NCBI RefSeq assembly: GCF_009727055.1
Contig: NW_024064356.1
Location: forward strand, 813,206-877,205
Direction: 5' to 3'
DNA length: 64,000 nt
Source of the DNA: Benincasa hispida
Taxonomy: Eukaryota > Streptophyta > Magnoliopsida > Cucurbitales > Cucurbitaceae
The notes beneath the pieces were generated by a model. The model was not told the origin of the DNA. It did no database searches and saw nothing but the letters and a program-made list of their open reading frames with translations. Numbering within the stretch: the stretch's first letter is position 1; every line of letters begins with the position of its first letter. The position numbers and the translations under genes were made by a program. Positions 12,212-24,363 of this stretch are shown here, piece after piece.

Positions 12212-15200
12212 ATGGGAGAAGATGGACGATCCTTGGCCGTTACCCCCACATGGGCTTTCGCCACAGTGGTCACTCTCATGGTTTCTCTTGGATTCTTTTT
12301 CCAAGGCACGTTGAAACGGACCAAAAAGGTAAAATCGACCACGATTCTTTCTGGGTATTTCATGGAATCTTGTTTTTTGAATCTTTTGATTGAGACCCTT
12401 TTGTTCTTTTTTTGCCAGTGGTTGGATAGGACGAAGAGAAAATCGTTACTCGCTGCGTTGGAGAAGATTAAAGAAGGTGAAAAAGATGGGTGTTTAATTT
12501 TGTTTCCTTTTTTTGGGTTGATTTGTTTCAATGATTTGTGTGGTTTTGTTTCTTGATTGGGTTTATATTTCTGGGTTTTTGTTTTTGAGCAGAGCTGATG
12601 CTCTTTGGACTTCTTTCATTGTTGATGGGTCACTGGATTGTTTTTGTTGCAAGAATTTGTGTTAAGTCGTCTGTCTTGAGCAGCCGTTTCTATCCTTGTG
12701 CTTTGGAGGTTGATCTGAAACGAGTTAGACATATTTCTATTGCAAGTGAAAACTTGAACATTTCTGTTCCAAGGGAGCATAATAATCCTGGGATACGAGA
12801 GTATTGTCCTGAGGTACTTCTTATGCTTTGCTTGATGAAGTTCTTTTAACTTCGAATTATTAAGTTCTCTGTTTGATAGCCATTAACCAAGTATTACGTT
12901 TATAAACACTACTAGTCTACTTCCACCTAATAATTTTTTTTTTTTTTTTGTATGTTAGTCTACTTTTTAGGAGTATTTTTGAAATCCAATCCAAGTTTGA
13001 GAACTTATAAAAGTGGTTTTTAAAATGTGTTTTTGTTTTTGGAATTTGGCTATGTTGAAATCATGGTGAAGAAATTGTTAGAAAACAAGTATCATAGACC
13101 AAAATTCAAATGGTCATCAAACGAGGGGTTAGTAATTAGCTGAAATAGTTAAATTCACGTTAGAATAATTATTTGGAGTTAAACCCACACTCTAGAGGGG
13201 ACTCCTAAGAGGAAGGCCCCCAACTAGCTCAATATATATATATTTAGAGTTTTTGTTTTATGAGCTAGTGGTGATTTTAACATAGTGTTTGATCACAAGG
13301 CTCGAGTCAAGAATGAATTGAAAATTTTATTGTCGTTCAATATGGCTTTATTTTGCGTTCCAGGGTCGTGAATCGTTTGCTTCATATGAAAGTTTAGAGC
13401 AGCTTCATCGATTAATATTTGTTCTCGGTGTCACCCATGTTTCGTATAGCTTCATTGCCATTGCCCTGGCTATGATTAAGGTTGGTGATCTCATAATCAC
13501 TCTGCCTTCAAATTCTTCTTTCTTGATCTCCATGACATCTTGAAGCTTGCTTTTTTTTTTTTCTTCTTCTTGTTCAGATATATGGCTGGAGAGCGTGGGA
13601 AAATGAGGCTAAGACTTTGGCCACTCGGAACGCACAAGGTAAATAAAATTGCACCAAATCATTCTTATGGTTTCTAAGCTTTGGAACTTGTTTAAGTCAT
13701 GACAGATGCATTGAAGAATTTGAAATGAATGTATTTTTGACCTACAATTTTCATAATTTCAACTGAGAAGAATCTGCACAAGCATCATCAACTGGACCAA
13801 ACATAAGGCGACTATCTACTTTTGTCTTTCACCATACTTCTCATCCATGGAGTCAGCATAGAGTTCTTGTTTGGCTGGTATTTCTTTGTTTTCCTTTGAG
13901 CTCTTGACGAAAAAAAACCAATTTCCATGAAAAAAGAAATTTTTACCATTTCTTGTTTTCAAATCTAAAAGAAAGTTTGATCTTTCGTTTATTCAGTCTT
14001 CATGGATTTTTGGTCATGTGTATTTACACTACTGCTCAAATTCTCTCGTTTGCACTTGCTTTTATCAAACTGATTATTCTTAAGAGGATTACAAAGCTTC
14101 ACAATCAAGTCAACCACTATCACTTTATTATGTTATGGAGAACTCAAAACTTGGTGGTTCTTATGTTAATGATTCTAAAGCTAATTATACCAACTTGCAG
14201 CTCTGTTTCAGCCGCCAGTTTTGGAGTTCTATTAATCGAGCTGATTACATGGCTTTGCGGCTGGGATTTATCAGTGTATGTTCATTTTGGTACTTAGTAG
14301 TCTTGTTGTTTCTATGTTTTCATTCCAAAAATATTTACAATAATAATTAAGTTGATGACTAGAAAGCATAAGATAAATCCCATGTAGGGCTAAAATATTT
14401 GGTAATTTTTGCCATTTTGGTTTTTACTTTAAAATGAGGAATCGATGTTGGTGTTTACAAGGAAGATTGAATACTCACAGTGCAAAAAAAAGCACATTAT
14501 TGTATGCTGAGTATAAGGATGATAGTAAATAACACTAGGGAAAAGTCTATATTTTTGTTAGCTGGTTAGATCAACATGCCTTTTACCAATTTTCTAACTT
14601 CACTGTTTATTTCTTTCTTTTTACTATTATTATTATCATTATTATTTTTGTTTGTTTTCTTTTGGAATGTAGACTCATGAACTTCCTATATCATATGACT
14701 TCCATAATTATATGCTTCGAAGCATGGACGATGAATTTCGCGATATGGTTGGTATAAGGTTGTATTCTGTAACTTTATGCTATACTTCATTAGGTGATGG
14801 CTCAATATGATAAGGTGTAAATGTAATTGCAGTTTTTTATTTTAAGATTTTCTGCTACCAAAAGGTTTGTGTATCAGTCATGTTTGCTACCACAATGTGT
14901 TACTAGCTTGCCAAGTTTGCTTTCTCAAGGATGGCCGTCTATAAATCTGTTAGGAATTAAAATCCATATTATTTAGAAGTGGAGAAGACCATGAATTTAA
15001 TTGTTAGCTTGTTTACTAATAATTGGTTTTCAACTTCTTCTTTTTCTTCTTTTTCAAATCACGTTTGTCAAAAATGTTCAGAAAATCTTAACCAAATAAA
15101 ACTACAAAGATGGTTCTTACAAAATCATAAAGATGGTTCTTATAATCTGTTTTTTGCATTTGACATTTGGTTGACTTGGAAAGTGTTTTATATGGTAGAA

Positions 15201-17097
15201 AACAAAATAAAAGCTGTCGATAAACTGCCTTACTTTTTGAAAACATAATACCAAAATTAAATACCATTACGTTTCAAATTTAGATTCCTTTAGTATTAGT
15301 TTATCACCTGGTTTATCACTTTTTCATCTGGATGTGCAGTGTGCCACTCTGGATATATGCCATTGCTTGCATCTTCCTGAACTTCCATGGTAATCTTTGA
15401 TCTCCCAATTCTTTAACTGAAAAGCTTTAGAAGGTTTTGATCGGTTTAATAAAGTAAATTTCTTTTCAATCGGATGAATGCTGTTTCATGAAGAACTTGA
15501 TTTGAATTCAATCTTACTGGGTCATCCAAACATGGAAATTTATATTTGCATTTTGGCCCTATTTGTTAATGCTGAATTATGATTTCTGACTGAACCATCC
15601 TTATTCAGGAAGCAATATTTACTTTTGGCTTTCCTTTCTCCCTGCAATTGTAAGTTCTTTCTGTTCATCTTTGTCTGGTTTCTATGTTCCGGTCCTCGGA
15701 ATGGTTCACTCTGACAATAATATACCATCTCTGTTTTTATTTTGCCTTTGTAAACCAAAACTAATAGTTGATTCTGCTAATCGGGACAAAACTGCACCGG
15801 GTAGTGGTAAAGTTGGCTGTAGAAGTTGTGGATACATCTCCAAGGGGATATTATCGTTTTAACTTAAGGGATGAGCTGTTTTGGTTTGGGAAGCCTAAGC
15901 TTCTTTTATGGTTGATACAATTTATATCCTTCCAGGTTACTAAATGAAAAATAACCCAGTTTCTTTTAGAGTAGTACTTCATCCTGTAGTATTTTTATTT
16001 CTTAGTTGCATTTCTTTTGCAGAATGCTTTTGAGATGGCTACATTTATTTGGTCCCTGGTAAGTATTCAATGAACGTATGTTGTTTCTCTCAAACTTGAA
16101 CCCCAAATATACTATACTTAGAAACTATAGGTGGTCTGGTTTCCTTTTCTCAAAACTAGTCGGAACCAGTTCACCAACTTTATAACTGAGTTTTTACTTT
16201 GAATCAACTAAGAAGTTGGAGTACATTATCTCTATTCACTGATGTTGCCATATCATTTTCCCTGTCTTGAGCCCAAATGTGGAGATCTCTGCTTTAGTTA
16301 TGGTAGTTAATGGAGTGCCTCTTGTTTGGGAAGGTCATGACCTTGGGTTTTTGTTTCATTCTTTGATTTGGTATTGTATTTTTTTTTTTTTTTACTGACT
16401 GAAATCTTAGCTTTCAGTGGGAAATTAAGGAACCTTCTTGTTTCATGGATAACGAAACATACGTTGGTATCCGATTGGCCTTTGGGTAAGTGATGTCCTA
16501 CTCCCAAACGAAACATATGTCGTAACCGACGTATGTCTATTCCTTTTATTCATTAAAGATCATAAATCCATTTGGTGGTCTGACAACTTGATTGTTGTTC
16601 ATTGCAGGGTTATCACTCAGTTTTGGTGTAGCTTCATTACATTCCCACTCTATGTTATAGTAACTCAGGTATCGTTGGTCTATCTTTCAACTCTCCAATC
16701 TCATCGAACTCCCTCCCAATTTGAGTTAGTGTAAATCTGCTTGCCGTAGATGGGATCGAAGGTCAAGAAATCACTTGTGTCGGAGAATGTCCGAAATTCG
16801 CTTCATCAATGGAAAAGAAGAGTGAAGGCAAGGCCGGGTGCTTCTTCCTCGGTTACACTTATGGGTGCAACATCACTTTCATCCTCTGTTTGTACAATGG
16901 ATGATCACGGTCAGGTGATCAACGACACTACCGTGAATTGCTCGGAAGGAAGCACATCAAATGCTGCGCAATGCACACATTTCTCCCAGTTGCTTCAGCC
17001 AGCTTCGTCGGACGACACGGACATACAAATATCTGTTAGTTCTAGTCCTCCTCACATTACTTCCAACAACAGAAATGAAGGCAATGAGGATCATTGA
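12212..17097 (+). CDS. MLO4-like: MLO-like protein, clade of MLO4/MLO11/MLO14
   Basis: MLO proteins are plant plasma-membrane proteins with seven transmembrane helices and a cytosolic C-terminal calmodulin-binding helix; some act as Ca2+-permeable channels. Fifteen exons close in phase to 537 aa: 12212-12328, 12419-12476, 12593-12813, 13364-13480, 13578-13638, 13771-13877, 14201-14275, 14673-14758, 15340-15389, 15609-15649, 15768-15935, 16023-16058, 16418-16485, 16608-16668, 16750-17097. Family marks seen are [10 protein letters not shown] in helix 1, LEKIKEELM, the Cys-containing extracellular loops, [46 protein letters not shown] and [11 protein letters not shown]. The last exon opens with the calmodulin-binding region (about residues 433-451, with Trp443) and a Ser-rich tail. 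The start has a good context (A at -3, G at +4). The clade call rests on the N-terminus and the FVFHH block; in Arabidopsis this clade acts in root tropism, not mildew susceptibility. Confidence 0.93.
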
Positions 17098-17788
17098 GGG
17101 CAGTCATCTAAAACAAAACTGCTCGAGTCTCTTTCCACTGTATTAAGCCTACTTTTGAGCTTGTGTTCATTGCAACTCAAAAAGAAATTTGGCTCTGTTT
17201 TTCCTAGTGTTGAGAGGTTGGAACTTCTGGTTCAATATCAAGAAATGTACCAAAAGGGACTCATTTACATAAAAATAAGAAAGGCCTATGGTGTGAATTT
17301 ATTATTGCAATTAGATTTAAATTTTATTTTGGTCACTTTAATATTTTTTGGTTCTTTATTTTTGAAAATTGTCTTTGTTTTCATCTTCGTTTGCTCTGGG
17401 TCAATCTTGTTGCAAGCGAGATTATGGTTATTTTTTAAAAACAAATTACTTTATTAAATCAAAACTTTAAAGATGATTTTTTTTTCAACAAAAACATAGT
17501 CTAAATTTCTTCAGAAGTATTCATAAAAAAAATATTTTAATCTTAATGAAATTTAAAAAATTACTATTTTTATGTTGTTTAAGTTTTGGTCTGGGATTTT
17601 TTAATGGGTTCTTTTAAGTATAAAATTTTAATTAGTAAATAAAATAAAGAAACACAATTAAACAATTTCAGTCCATTCCAAGCACAAGCCAATTAGGATT
17701 GGTTAAAAATATATTTGGTTCTTAAACTTTCATGAAATTGATAATTTAATCCCTAAACTTTAGTTGGTAATGATTTAGTCTCTATCAA
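17098..17788. other. MLO 3' region and intergenic sequence
   Basis: This holds the MLO 3' untranslated region followed by AT-rich sequence. About 17700-17788 is a common plant repeat phrase ('ttaatccctaaacttt'), into which the MULE inserted. The 100-aa open frame at 17155-17457 is low complexity and is not supported as a gene. Confidence 0.5.
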
Positions 17789-17797
17789 GAAAAATCT
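17789..17797. repeat. Target-site duplication, left copy
   Basis: The nine bases gaaaaatct recur exactly at 31440-31448, immediately outside the opposite terminal repeat. Confidence 0.9.
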
Positions 17798-17922
17798 GAG
17801 AAATTTGTACAGATGACCCAAAAATTGGGCCCAAAATGTCAAATGACCCATTTTTAAAAAATAATGTTAATTGACCCTCTGCTGACATTGTCGCCATACC
17901 AAATTATGTAAATTGCCTTTAC
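17798..17922 (+). repeat. MULE left terminal inverted repeat
   Basis: Pairs with 31316-31439 in inverted orientation over about 124 bases at roughly 85% by eye. The match fades after 'aattgcctttac'. Confidence 0.88.
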
Positions 17923-18294
17923 ACTGGCTTCACGAGGTAAATCTCGCTCTTGTTTGATTAAACTCTCTCGCTTGAAATTTCCTGGTTTGATGTGATTGCT
18001 CGTTAGTGTATTGTTGATTTGACAAAATGTCACGACGGAAGCCTCAAATCAAATCAATAATACCTAAACACAATACAATGGTGATTTCTTTAAACTCTAA
18101 ACTCCATTTTAAAGGTGATTACTTCTCTGGTTTTCAACGGTGTTTTGTTGAACGGAGATTTTTCAAACGGGGATTTCCAAGACGAGGCTTTCTCAGAAAG
18201 GAATAGCTTTTTCATAAAGGTGAATTATTTTTAGTATGTTTAATTATTTTTGATGTGTTATTTCTGGAAATGTAGCATTACGAAATTTTGTATT

Positions 18295-18373
18295 GGGAGA
18301 GAGTAAGAAAGAGGAAGAGTAAGAGAGAGAGCGAGATGTTGAGCGAGAGCGAGATTTTGAGAGAGAGCAAGAG
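18295..18373. repeat. GA-rich subterminal array with GAGCGAGA motifs
   Basis: The sequence is a run of 'gagcgaga', 'gagagagc' and 'gagtaagaga' units just inside the left end of the MULE. Its complement (tcgctctc) recurs in arrays at 26914-27050 and 30821-31085 towards the right end, so the element carries the same motif in inverted orientation at both ends. Confidence 0.65.
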
Positions 18374-18784
18374 TACACTTCAATTGCTTGTACAACTTAA
18401 TGACAAATGTTCTCTTGCTTTGTAGGATGACAAAAAAGTGTCTATTTATTCGATTTGGAGGTGATTGGGATGAGAATGAAAGTTCGTATATTGGGGGACA
18501 GTTGAAATGAATTATTGTGCCCCCTACAGTGAATTATGAAGAACTTAAATATCGCATATACAAGGCTACAAAAGCCAGTTCTTCAGAGTTTGATCTTATC
18601 CTGAAAGTTAAATATAATCTTGAATTTGAAGCCCCTCCACAATGCATAACGGATGATGATGATCTTCACTTCCTTCTTTTGCGAGAAGAGCTTAGTAGAC
18701 TTCAGATAGCTGTAACGTTGAAGCCTAAACAGGACGGAATGAGGTTTGGAAATGTGAGTTATGATGATACGGCTGTGGACAAAC

Positions 18785-18899
18785 TATTGAAATAGAAGAA
18801 AAGAAGATGACACAAGGAGTTTACGTGGAAAACCCTAATTCAGCAAATATAGTATAAATTACAAAAATGCCTTTAGGGCTAATTCAACGTATTTCAACA
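18785..18899 (-). repeat. Copia 3' LTR, about 115 bp
   Basis: On minus it starts TGTTGAAATA and ends TATTTCAATA, a near-perfect short inverted repeat that marks LTR termini. The usual terminal CA is TA here. It is short for a copia LTR. The polypurine tract abuts its start. Confidence 0.8.
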
Positions 18900-18907
18900 C
18901 TCCCCCT
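18900..18907 (-). other. Polypurine tract of the copia element
   Basis: AGGGGGAG on minus, directly before the 3' LTR start TGTTGAAATA. It would prime plus-strand DNA synthesis. Confidence 0.75.
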
Positions 18908-20692
18908 CAAGTTGAGGCGTAGATATCGGCAAGACCCAACTTGCTAATACAAGCTTCAAATGTCTGTCTCGATAACCCTTTCGTAAAAACATCTGCAATC
19001 TGTTGGACTGAAGGTACATAGGGAATACAAATAGTTCCGCGATCTAACTTTTCTTTAATAAAGTGCCTGTTGATTTCCACATATTTGGTTCTATCATGTT
19101 GCACGAGATTATTCGCAATACTGATGGCAGCCTTTTTATCACAACACAATTTCATGGGCCCCAGACTACTCTCGTGAAGATCAGATAAAACTTTCTGCAA
19201 CCAGATTTCTTCACACACTCCCAGATTCATAGCTCTATATTCTGCCTCAGTACTACTTCAGGTCACTACACCCTGTTTTTTACTCCGTCATACCAAATTT
19301 TCCCATACCAGTACCCTAAGGTTGACCTTCTATCAGTCACAGATCCGACCCAATCTGAGTCAGTATATGCCTCGATGCTCCGTGTGTCATGTTTCCTGAA
19401 CACCAAGCCCTTTCTAGGGGTGGACTTCAGGTATCTCAAAATTTGAGTCACGGTTTCCATGTGCTCCTCATATGGACTCTGCATGAACTGACTTACTACA
19501 CTCACAGCATAGGAGATGTCGGGCCTAGTATGAGACAAGTAAATCAGTTTTCCTACTAAGCGTTGATACCTCTCCTTATTCACAGGAACTCCTTCCGGAA
19601 TACTTTTCAGTTTGCTATTGACCTCAATAGGAGTGTCAATAGGTTTGCATCCAATCATTCTTGTTTCTTTTAACAAGTCCAGAGTGTACTTCCGCTGAGA
19701 TACAGATATTCCTGCTTTTGATCTTGCCACTTCCATCCCTAGAAAATACCTCAAACTACCAAGATCCTTTATTTCAAATTCACCTGTCATCCTTTGTTTT
19801 AGCTTAGTAATTTCTATCGTGTCATCCCCTGATAGGATGATGTCATCAACATACACTACCAACACAGCAATCTTTCTAAGGGTGATTTTTTGGTAAACAA
19901 GGTATGATCAGAATGCCCCTGAACAAACCCTTGGGACTTAATAAACACGATGAACCTGTCAAACCATGCCGTAGGGGACTGCTTCAACCCATATAAAGAC
20001 TTCCTGAGTTTGCAAACATGATTCCCAAACTTAGCTTTGAAACCTGGAGGTGGACTCATATAAACTTCCTCTTCCAACTTACCATTTAGGAAGGTGTTCT
20101 TTACATCTAGTTGATGTAGGGGCCAATCTTTATTTACGGCGACAGACAGAAGAACACAAATCGTGTTTAACTTAGCCACTGGGGAAAAAGTTTCTGAATA
20201 ATCAATCTCATACGTCTGAGTGAACCCTTTAGCAACTAACCTGGCTTTATACCTCTCGAGTGTTCTGTCAGACTTATACTTCACTGTGAACACCCACTTG
20301 CAACCAACTGTTTTGTAACCTCTAAGGAGAGCTACTAACTCCCAAGTCTTATTTGCCTTGAGAGCTCTCATTTCCTCCATTACTGCTGCTTTCCACTCGA
20401 GAACTTCCATGGTCGCATGTACACTGGCAGGTATTGCTAGAGCATCCAGCTGAGTAGTAAAAGCCTTAAAACCAGGAGATAAGTTACTATAGGTCAGAAA
20501 ACTATGCAAAGGGTATTTTGTACATGACCTGGTTCCTTTTCTCAAAGCAATTGACATATCCAAAGTAGTATCATAGTCGTCAATTTTCGTCTGTCCCTCT
20601 TCAGTATCAAACTTTTGAGACAATTTTGCATCTTCTTGAGGATCTTTCAGCACCTTATTATCTCCTGAAGTTTCAACCTTCTCTGAGTTCAT
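18907..20692 (-). pseudogene. Copia reverse transcriptase and RNase H, broken
   Basis: RT begins with a typical WKAAVMEEMRALKANKTWEL block (about 20370), then CKWVFTVKYKSD, DVKNTFLNGKLEEEVYM and the catalytic YVDD (about 19845-19858). A frameshift lies just before YVDD, near 19860. RNase H has AYTDSDWVG (about 19355) and, after another break near 19260, KKAAISIANN and INRHFIKEKLD, ending at 18907. All catalytic motifs are recognisable but the frame is not continuous. Confidence 0.88.
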
Positions 20693-21239
20693 TTCATCGT
20701 TTTCTATGTTCTCAAACTTCTCTTCAAGACTCTTCTCTGAAACAACAGGATCTTGAACCTAAGCTGGTTCCGATGCTTGGATACTTTCCAATGGAACACC
20801 AGAGGTTTCCTGAATTTCCTTTCTGAGATTCTTCCTATAGTATGTTATCCAGAGCACTTGTCTAATAGGAAGAACCGACACGGGAACAACAAGAGCAGAG
20901 TTAGGTTCAAGACTAGGTAGACTAGGTTCAAGAACATTGGGGCTAGGCTCAGGTTCAGGAATATTAGGACTAGGCTCAAGATTGAGGCTAATGGGTACGG
21001 AGTACGTGGAACTGTTAGTCTCTTCTTCATTCGTGGTCTCCCCCTGAAGATGACTAACGGGAAAGAACGGTTTATCTTCAAGGAACGTGACAACCATAGT
21101 GACAAAATATTTTCTGGAAGACGGATGAAAGCATTTATAGCCTCGCTGATGAAGGGGATACCCGACAAACACACATTTTTTAGCTCGTGGAGCAAACTTA
21201 GTCCGGTGTGGACCATGAGTATGAACAAAGGCTGTACAC

Positions 21240-21277
21240 CTGTCTCTTATACACATCTAGATGTGTATAAGAGACAG
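21240..21277. other. Nextera mate-pair junction adapter (assembly artefact)
   Basis: A perfect 38-base palindrome made of two facing 19-base Tn5 mosaic ends (CTGTCTCTTATACACATCT followed by its complement). This is the circularisation junction of Nextera mate-pair libraries, not plant DNA. The 106 bases before it (21134-21239) recur after it (21278-21383) with one difference (c/t near 21232 and 21376). Confidence 0.97.
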
Positions 21278-21383
21278 TTTATAGCCTCGCTGATGAAGGG
21301 GATACCCGACAAACACACATTTTTTAGCTCGTGGAGCAAACTTAGTCCGGTGTGGACCATGAGTATGAACAAAGGTTGTACAC
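21278..21383. repeat. Artefactual duplicate of 21134-21239
   Basis: 106 bases repeat the segment just left of the adapter, with one mismatch. The copia integrase to reverse transcriptase reading continues sensibly if the adapter and one copy are removed (144 bases in all). Confidence 0.9.
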
Positions 21384-22578
21384 CCAAACACACGAAGAGG
21401 AACCTGAAGACTAAGACGGGTAGACTGATAGGACTCTTTGAAGCACTCAAGAGGGGTTTGAAACTTTAGAACTTGTGAAGGAATTCTATTAATTAGATGA
21501 GCTGCAGTAAGAATCGCATCTCCCCACAGGTACGAAAGGAGAGATGCTGGAATTATCAAGGAACGGGCAACTTCAATGAGATGGCGATTTTTCCGTTCAG
21601 CTACCCCATTTTGTTGTGGAGTATATACACACGAGTTTTGATGGATGATCCCTTTTGACACTAAGAATTCCTGGAAGGTATGATTGACAAACTCACGACC
21701 ATTGTCACTTCGAAGAATGGCAATTTTTGTGTTGAACTGTGTTAAAACAGTGGTATAAAACTATTTGAAGATAGATAAAACCTCAGACTTATCAGCAAGG
21801 AGATATACCCATGTGAGTCGGGTATGGTCATCGATGAAAGTTACAAACCACCGTTTACCAGACAGGGTAGAGATGCTTGAGGGACCCCAAACATCACTGT
21901 GGACCAGGTGGAAAGGCTAGTAGGTTTATAGGGCTGAGAAACAAACGATACATGAGGTTGTTTAGCACGTATACAGACATCACAAGATAATGAAGAAACA
22001 TTCACATTATGGAATAAATGAGGAAATAAATATCGCATATATTGAAAATTAGGATGTCCAAGATGAAAATGCCACAATAAATAATTTGTTTTAGACATAG
22101 TAAATGAAGATAAAAGACTAGTCCTAAACAAGCTTCTGGAGGAAGCATTTGCAGAAAGGAAATATAGGCCTCTGTCATATCGGGCAGTGCCAATCATCTT
22201 CCTCGAGCTCAAGTCCTGAAACAAAGCAGTATCTGGTGAGAAGACAACTCTACAGTTCAAATATTTTGTTATTTTTCTTATTGATAATAAGTTATAAGAA
22301 ATTTTGGGCACATGTAAGACATTTTGTAGAGTTAATCCCTGAAATGCCGACAGTCTGCCTTTTCTAGCAACAGGAGTGAAGGACCCATTCGCAATTCGAA
22401 TTCTCTCATTTCCAGCACTTGGATAGTATGAGAGAAACCGGTCGGATGAGCCAGTTAAGTGATTGGTCGCTCCTGAATCTAGAATCCATAACTCATTCCC
22501 TTCAACAAGGAAACTAAAAGATTGAGGGTTACCTGATTGAGCAACTGTTTCGATCTCTATGGTACCTGAAATCACCAG
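21278..22578 (-). pseudogene. Copia protease-integrase region, broken
   Basis: The aspartic protease motif LWILDSGATNHLTG is at about 22460-22500. The integrase zinc-binding HHCC domain (H-X3-H in HFHLGHP, then CDVCIRAKQ) is at about 21960-22080. Part of the DDE core is present as RSDNGREF and VYTPQQNGVAERKNRH (about 21560-21720). A frameshift near 21920 and a stop near 21760 break the core. The adapter at 21240-21277 adds an artificial stop at its right-hand end. Confidence 0.85.
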
Positions 22579-22635
22579 GGTTGGTCACTGGAGGCTGTGT
22601 CTGAGGTTGTGCAGCCCCCTCAACTGATTCACCCA

Positions 22636-24336
22636 CTAGAGCACGCCCAGATTTTGACTTGTCATTCGGAGGGCGACGTTTACCATTTGAAGGCAACCAT
22701 GCAATTTCCAGCACTGATCCTTTGTGTGCCACTGTTTTTTGCAATGCTTACATACTGGGGGTGTTTTACTATTCTGTTTGTCACCATCAGCTCCAGCGGA
22801 CTTTACCTTGAAGGCAGTTGACTTTACAGTGGTAACACCCAGCCCGTTCATTGTACGCGATCTATCTTCTTCCAATCTAACCTCTGAATAGACCTCCATG
22901 AGAGACGGAATTGGTTTCTGCCCTAGTATTCGACTACGAACTGTATCAAATTTCGGGTGCAATCCAGCAAGAAAATCATACACACGTTCAACTCTTCATT
23001 CTTGGAGTATTGAATTCCATCTTGTGGGCAGTTCCAAATTATCTCCCGACATAGATCTATTTCTTGCCATAACAATGACATCTTGCTGAAGTATGACGTT
23101 ACATCCATGCTCCCTTGTTTGCATTCGTGAACCTGTTTACGTAGAGTATACAGGCTGGATGCATTCTGACGCCTCGATATATAACCGTCAAACTGCATCC
23201 CAAATATCTCAGGCAGTGGCTAAATAGAGTAAAGGTTTCCCAATTGTGGGTTCCATGCTACTGATCAACATTGAGCAGAGCAAAGAATCCTCTGTCTTCC
23301 AGACACGCTCTTGAGGATCCCCAGGATTTGGTCGTGGTATCTATCCTGTCAAATATCCAAACTTATCGCTCCTCAAGAACCATTTTAATTGTTTGGGACC
23401 AAAGAAGTAATTTTGCCCATTCAACTTTCTCCCGTGATCATTCCTGCAGAATTTCCAATAGTTCCAGATAAAAAAATTAGTAGTAAGAAGAGTAGGAAAC
23501 ATTGATACCGATTTTCTGAATACATCTGGAAGAAATCATGGCCATTCAATCTGGCTCCAAGGGCGGCCATCTGTTGCTGGAGACTAACAAATTGTTGTTG
23601 GAGTTCCCCATGAGATTCAGAATCTAGAATTTTTCTGTCCAAAAACCATGGGATTTTCTTCAACGGAATCACCCATTCGAAACTGAGGCTGAACTGGATA
23701 CACATGAGGAAGAAGTTGTCCACCATGGTACTGTGAAGAAGCTATTGCCGGAAGTCCACTAGCGGCAAAGTTCGGCAACCGGTGACCGGCGCTGCTCCCA
23801 GACGACTACGATGGTGGGTAACGGACAGAAGGCTCGGCGATCGACTGCGAGGTTGAAGAAATCGCGCTGATCTGACCCGACCTGGCAGCTGGAGCAAACC
23901 CACGATCGTCTGGTACAGATCCGGTTCTGTGCGACGCCGAGGGACCAATCGGCTGTAAATCGTTCGCGTGCGCCGACTGGAGGACGTGCGAAACTGAGAC
24001 GGTCGCGTGCGAAGATGAGGGTTCGATCGGTTGTGAACCGCTCATGTGCGTCGGCTAGAGAGCGTGCGAAGCGAAGAGACCTTCCTTGATGGTGTTCGAC
24101 TGGAACGGCTGAGTCTGAAAGCTAATCGGCACGCCGGCTGGAGTAAGCTCACCACCTACTGTTCGGCTCACCGGCTGGATCTGTTCGGCTGAGCCACCTG
24201 GGATGATGGTTCGGAGATAGCGGTCAACTGCTGCTTGAATCACAGACTCATTAGTCAGCGTACCTTCACTTATCAAATTTGATGATTGAGTTTCTTCTAT
24301 CGGGGCTAGGGTTTCATCACCTTGCTCTGATACCAT
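22636..24336 (-). pseudogene. Copia gag, broken
   Basis: The frame opens at an ATG (24334-24336) formed by the last base of the LTR and the first two of the primer-binding site. The first about 390 residues are a Ser/Pro/Gly-rich head with a stop at about 24055. The Gag core follows (YFSKMSLLWQEID, LAGLHPKFDTVRSRI, EVYSEVRLEEDRS at about 22880-23110). A CCHC zinc knuckle CKHCKKQWHTKDQCW is seen at about 22690-22740, with all four ligands present. Several frame changes separate the blocks. Confidence 0.8.
24324..24335 (-). other. Primer-binding site of the copia element
   Basis: TGGTATCAGAGC on minus matches the 3' end of plant initiator tRNA-Met, the usual primer for copia elements. It directly follows the 5' LTR remnant. 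Confidence 0.85.
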
Positions 24337-24363
24337 ATTGAAATAGAAGAAAAGAAGACGACA
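24336..24363 (-). repeat. Copia 5' LTR remnant
   Basis: Only the last about 26-30 bases match the 3' LTR (tattgaaatagaagaaaaga onward, on plus); about 85 bases are missing. The breakpoint lies at an 'acaca'-like string present both inside the LTR and at its outer end, which suggests an internal deletion by short homology. Confidence 0.7.

Larger units (their letters stand above)
18785..24363 (-). mobile_element. Degenerate Ty1/copia retrotransposon nested in the MULE
   Basis: On minus the order is a truncated 5' LTR (24336-24363), a primer-binding site (24324-24335, TGGTATCAGAGC), gag, protease, integrase, reverse transcriptase and RNase H, a polypurine tract (18900-18907, AGGGGGAG) and a short 3' LTR (18785-18899, starting TGTTGAAATA). 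This Pol order defines Ty1/copia. Target duplications are CAAAC (18780-18784) and CAGAC (24364-24368). Joining the flanks restores the MULE transposase frame. Multiple stops and frameshifts, a collapsed 5' LTR and one assembly duplication make it inactive. The length includes 144 artefact bases. Confidence 0.92.

Noticed and set aside
11962..12531. 189-aa minus-strand open frame
   Set aside because: It lies antisense to MLO exons 1-2 and their intron, has no recognisable domain and is best explained as a shadow.
17155..17457. 100-aa open frame after MLO
   Set aside because: Lies in the MLO 3' region, hydrophobic low-complexity translation, no splice link.
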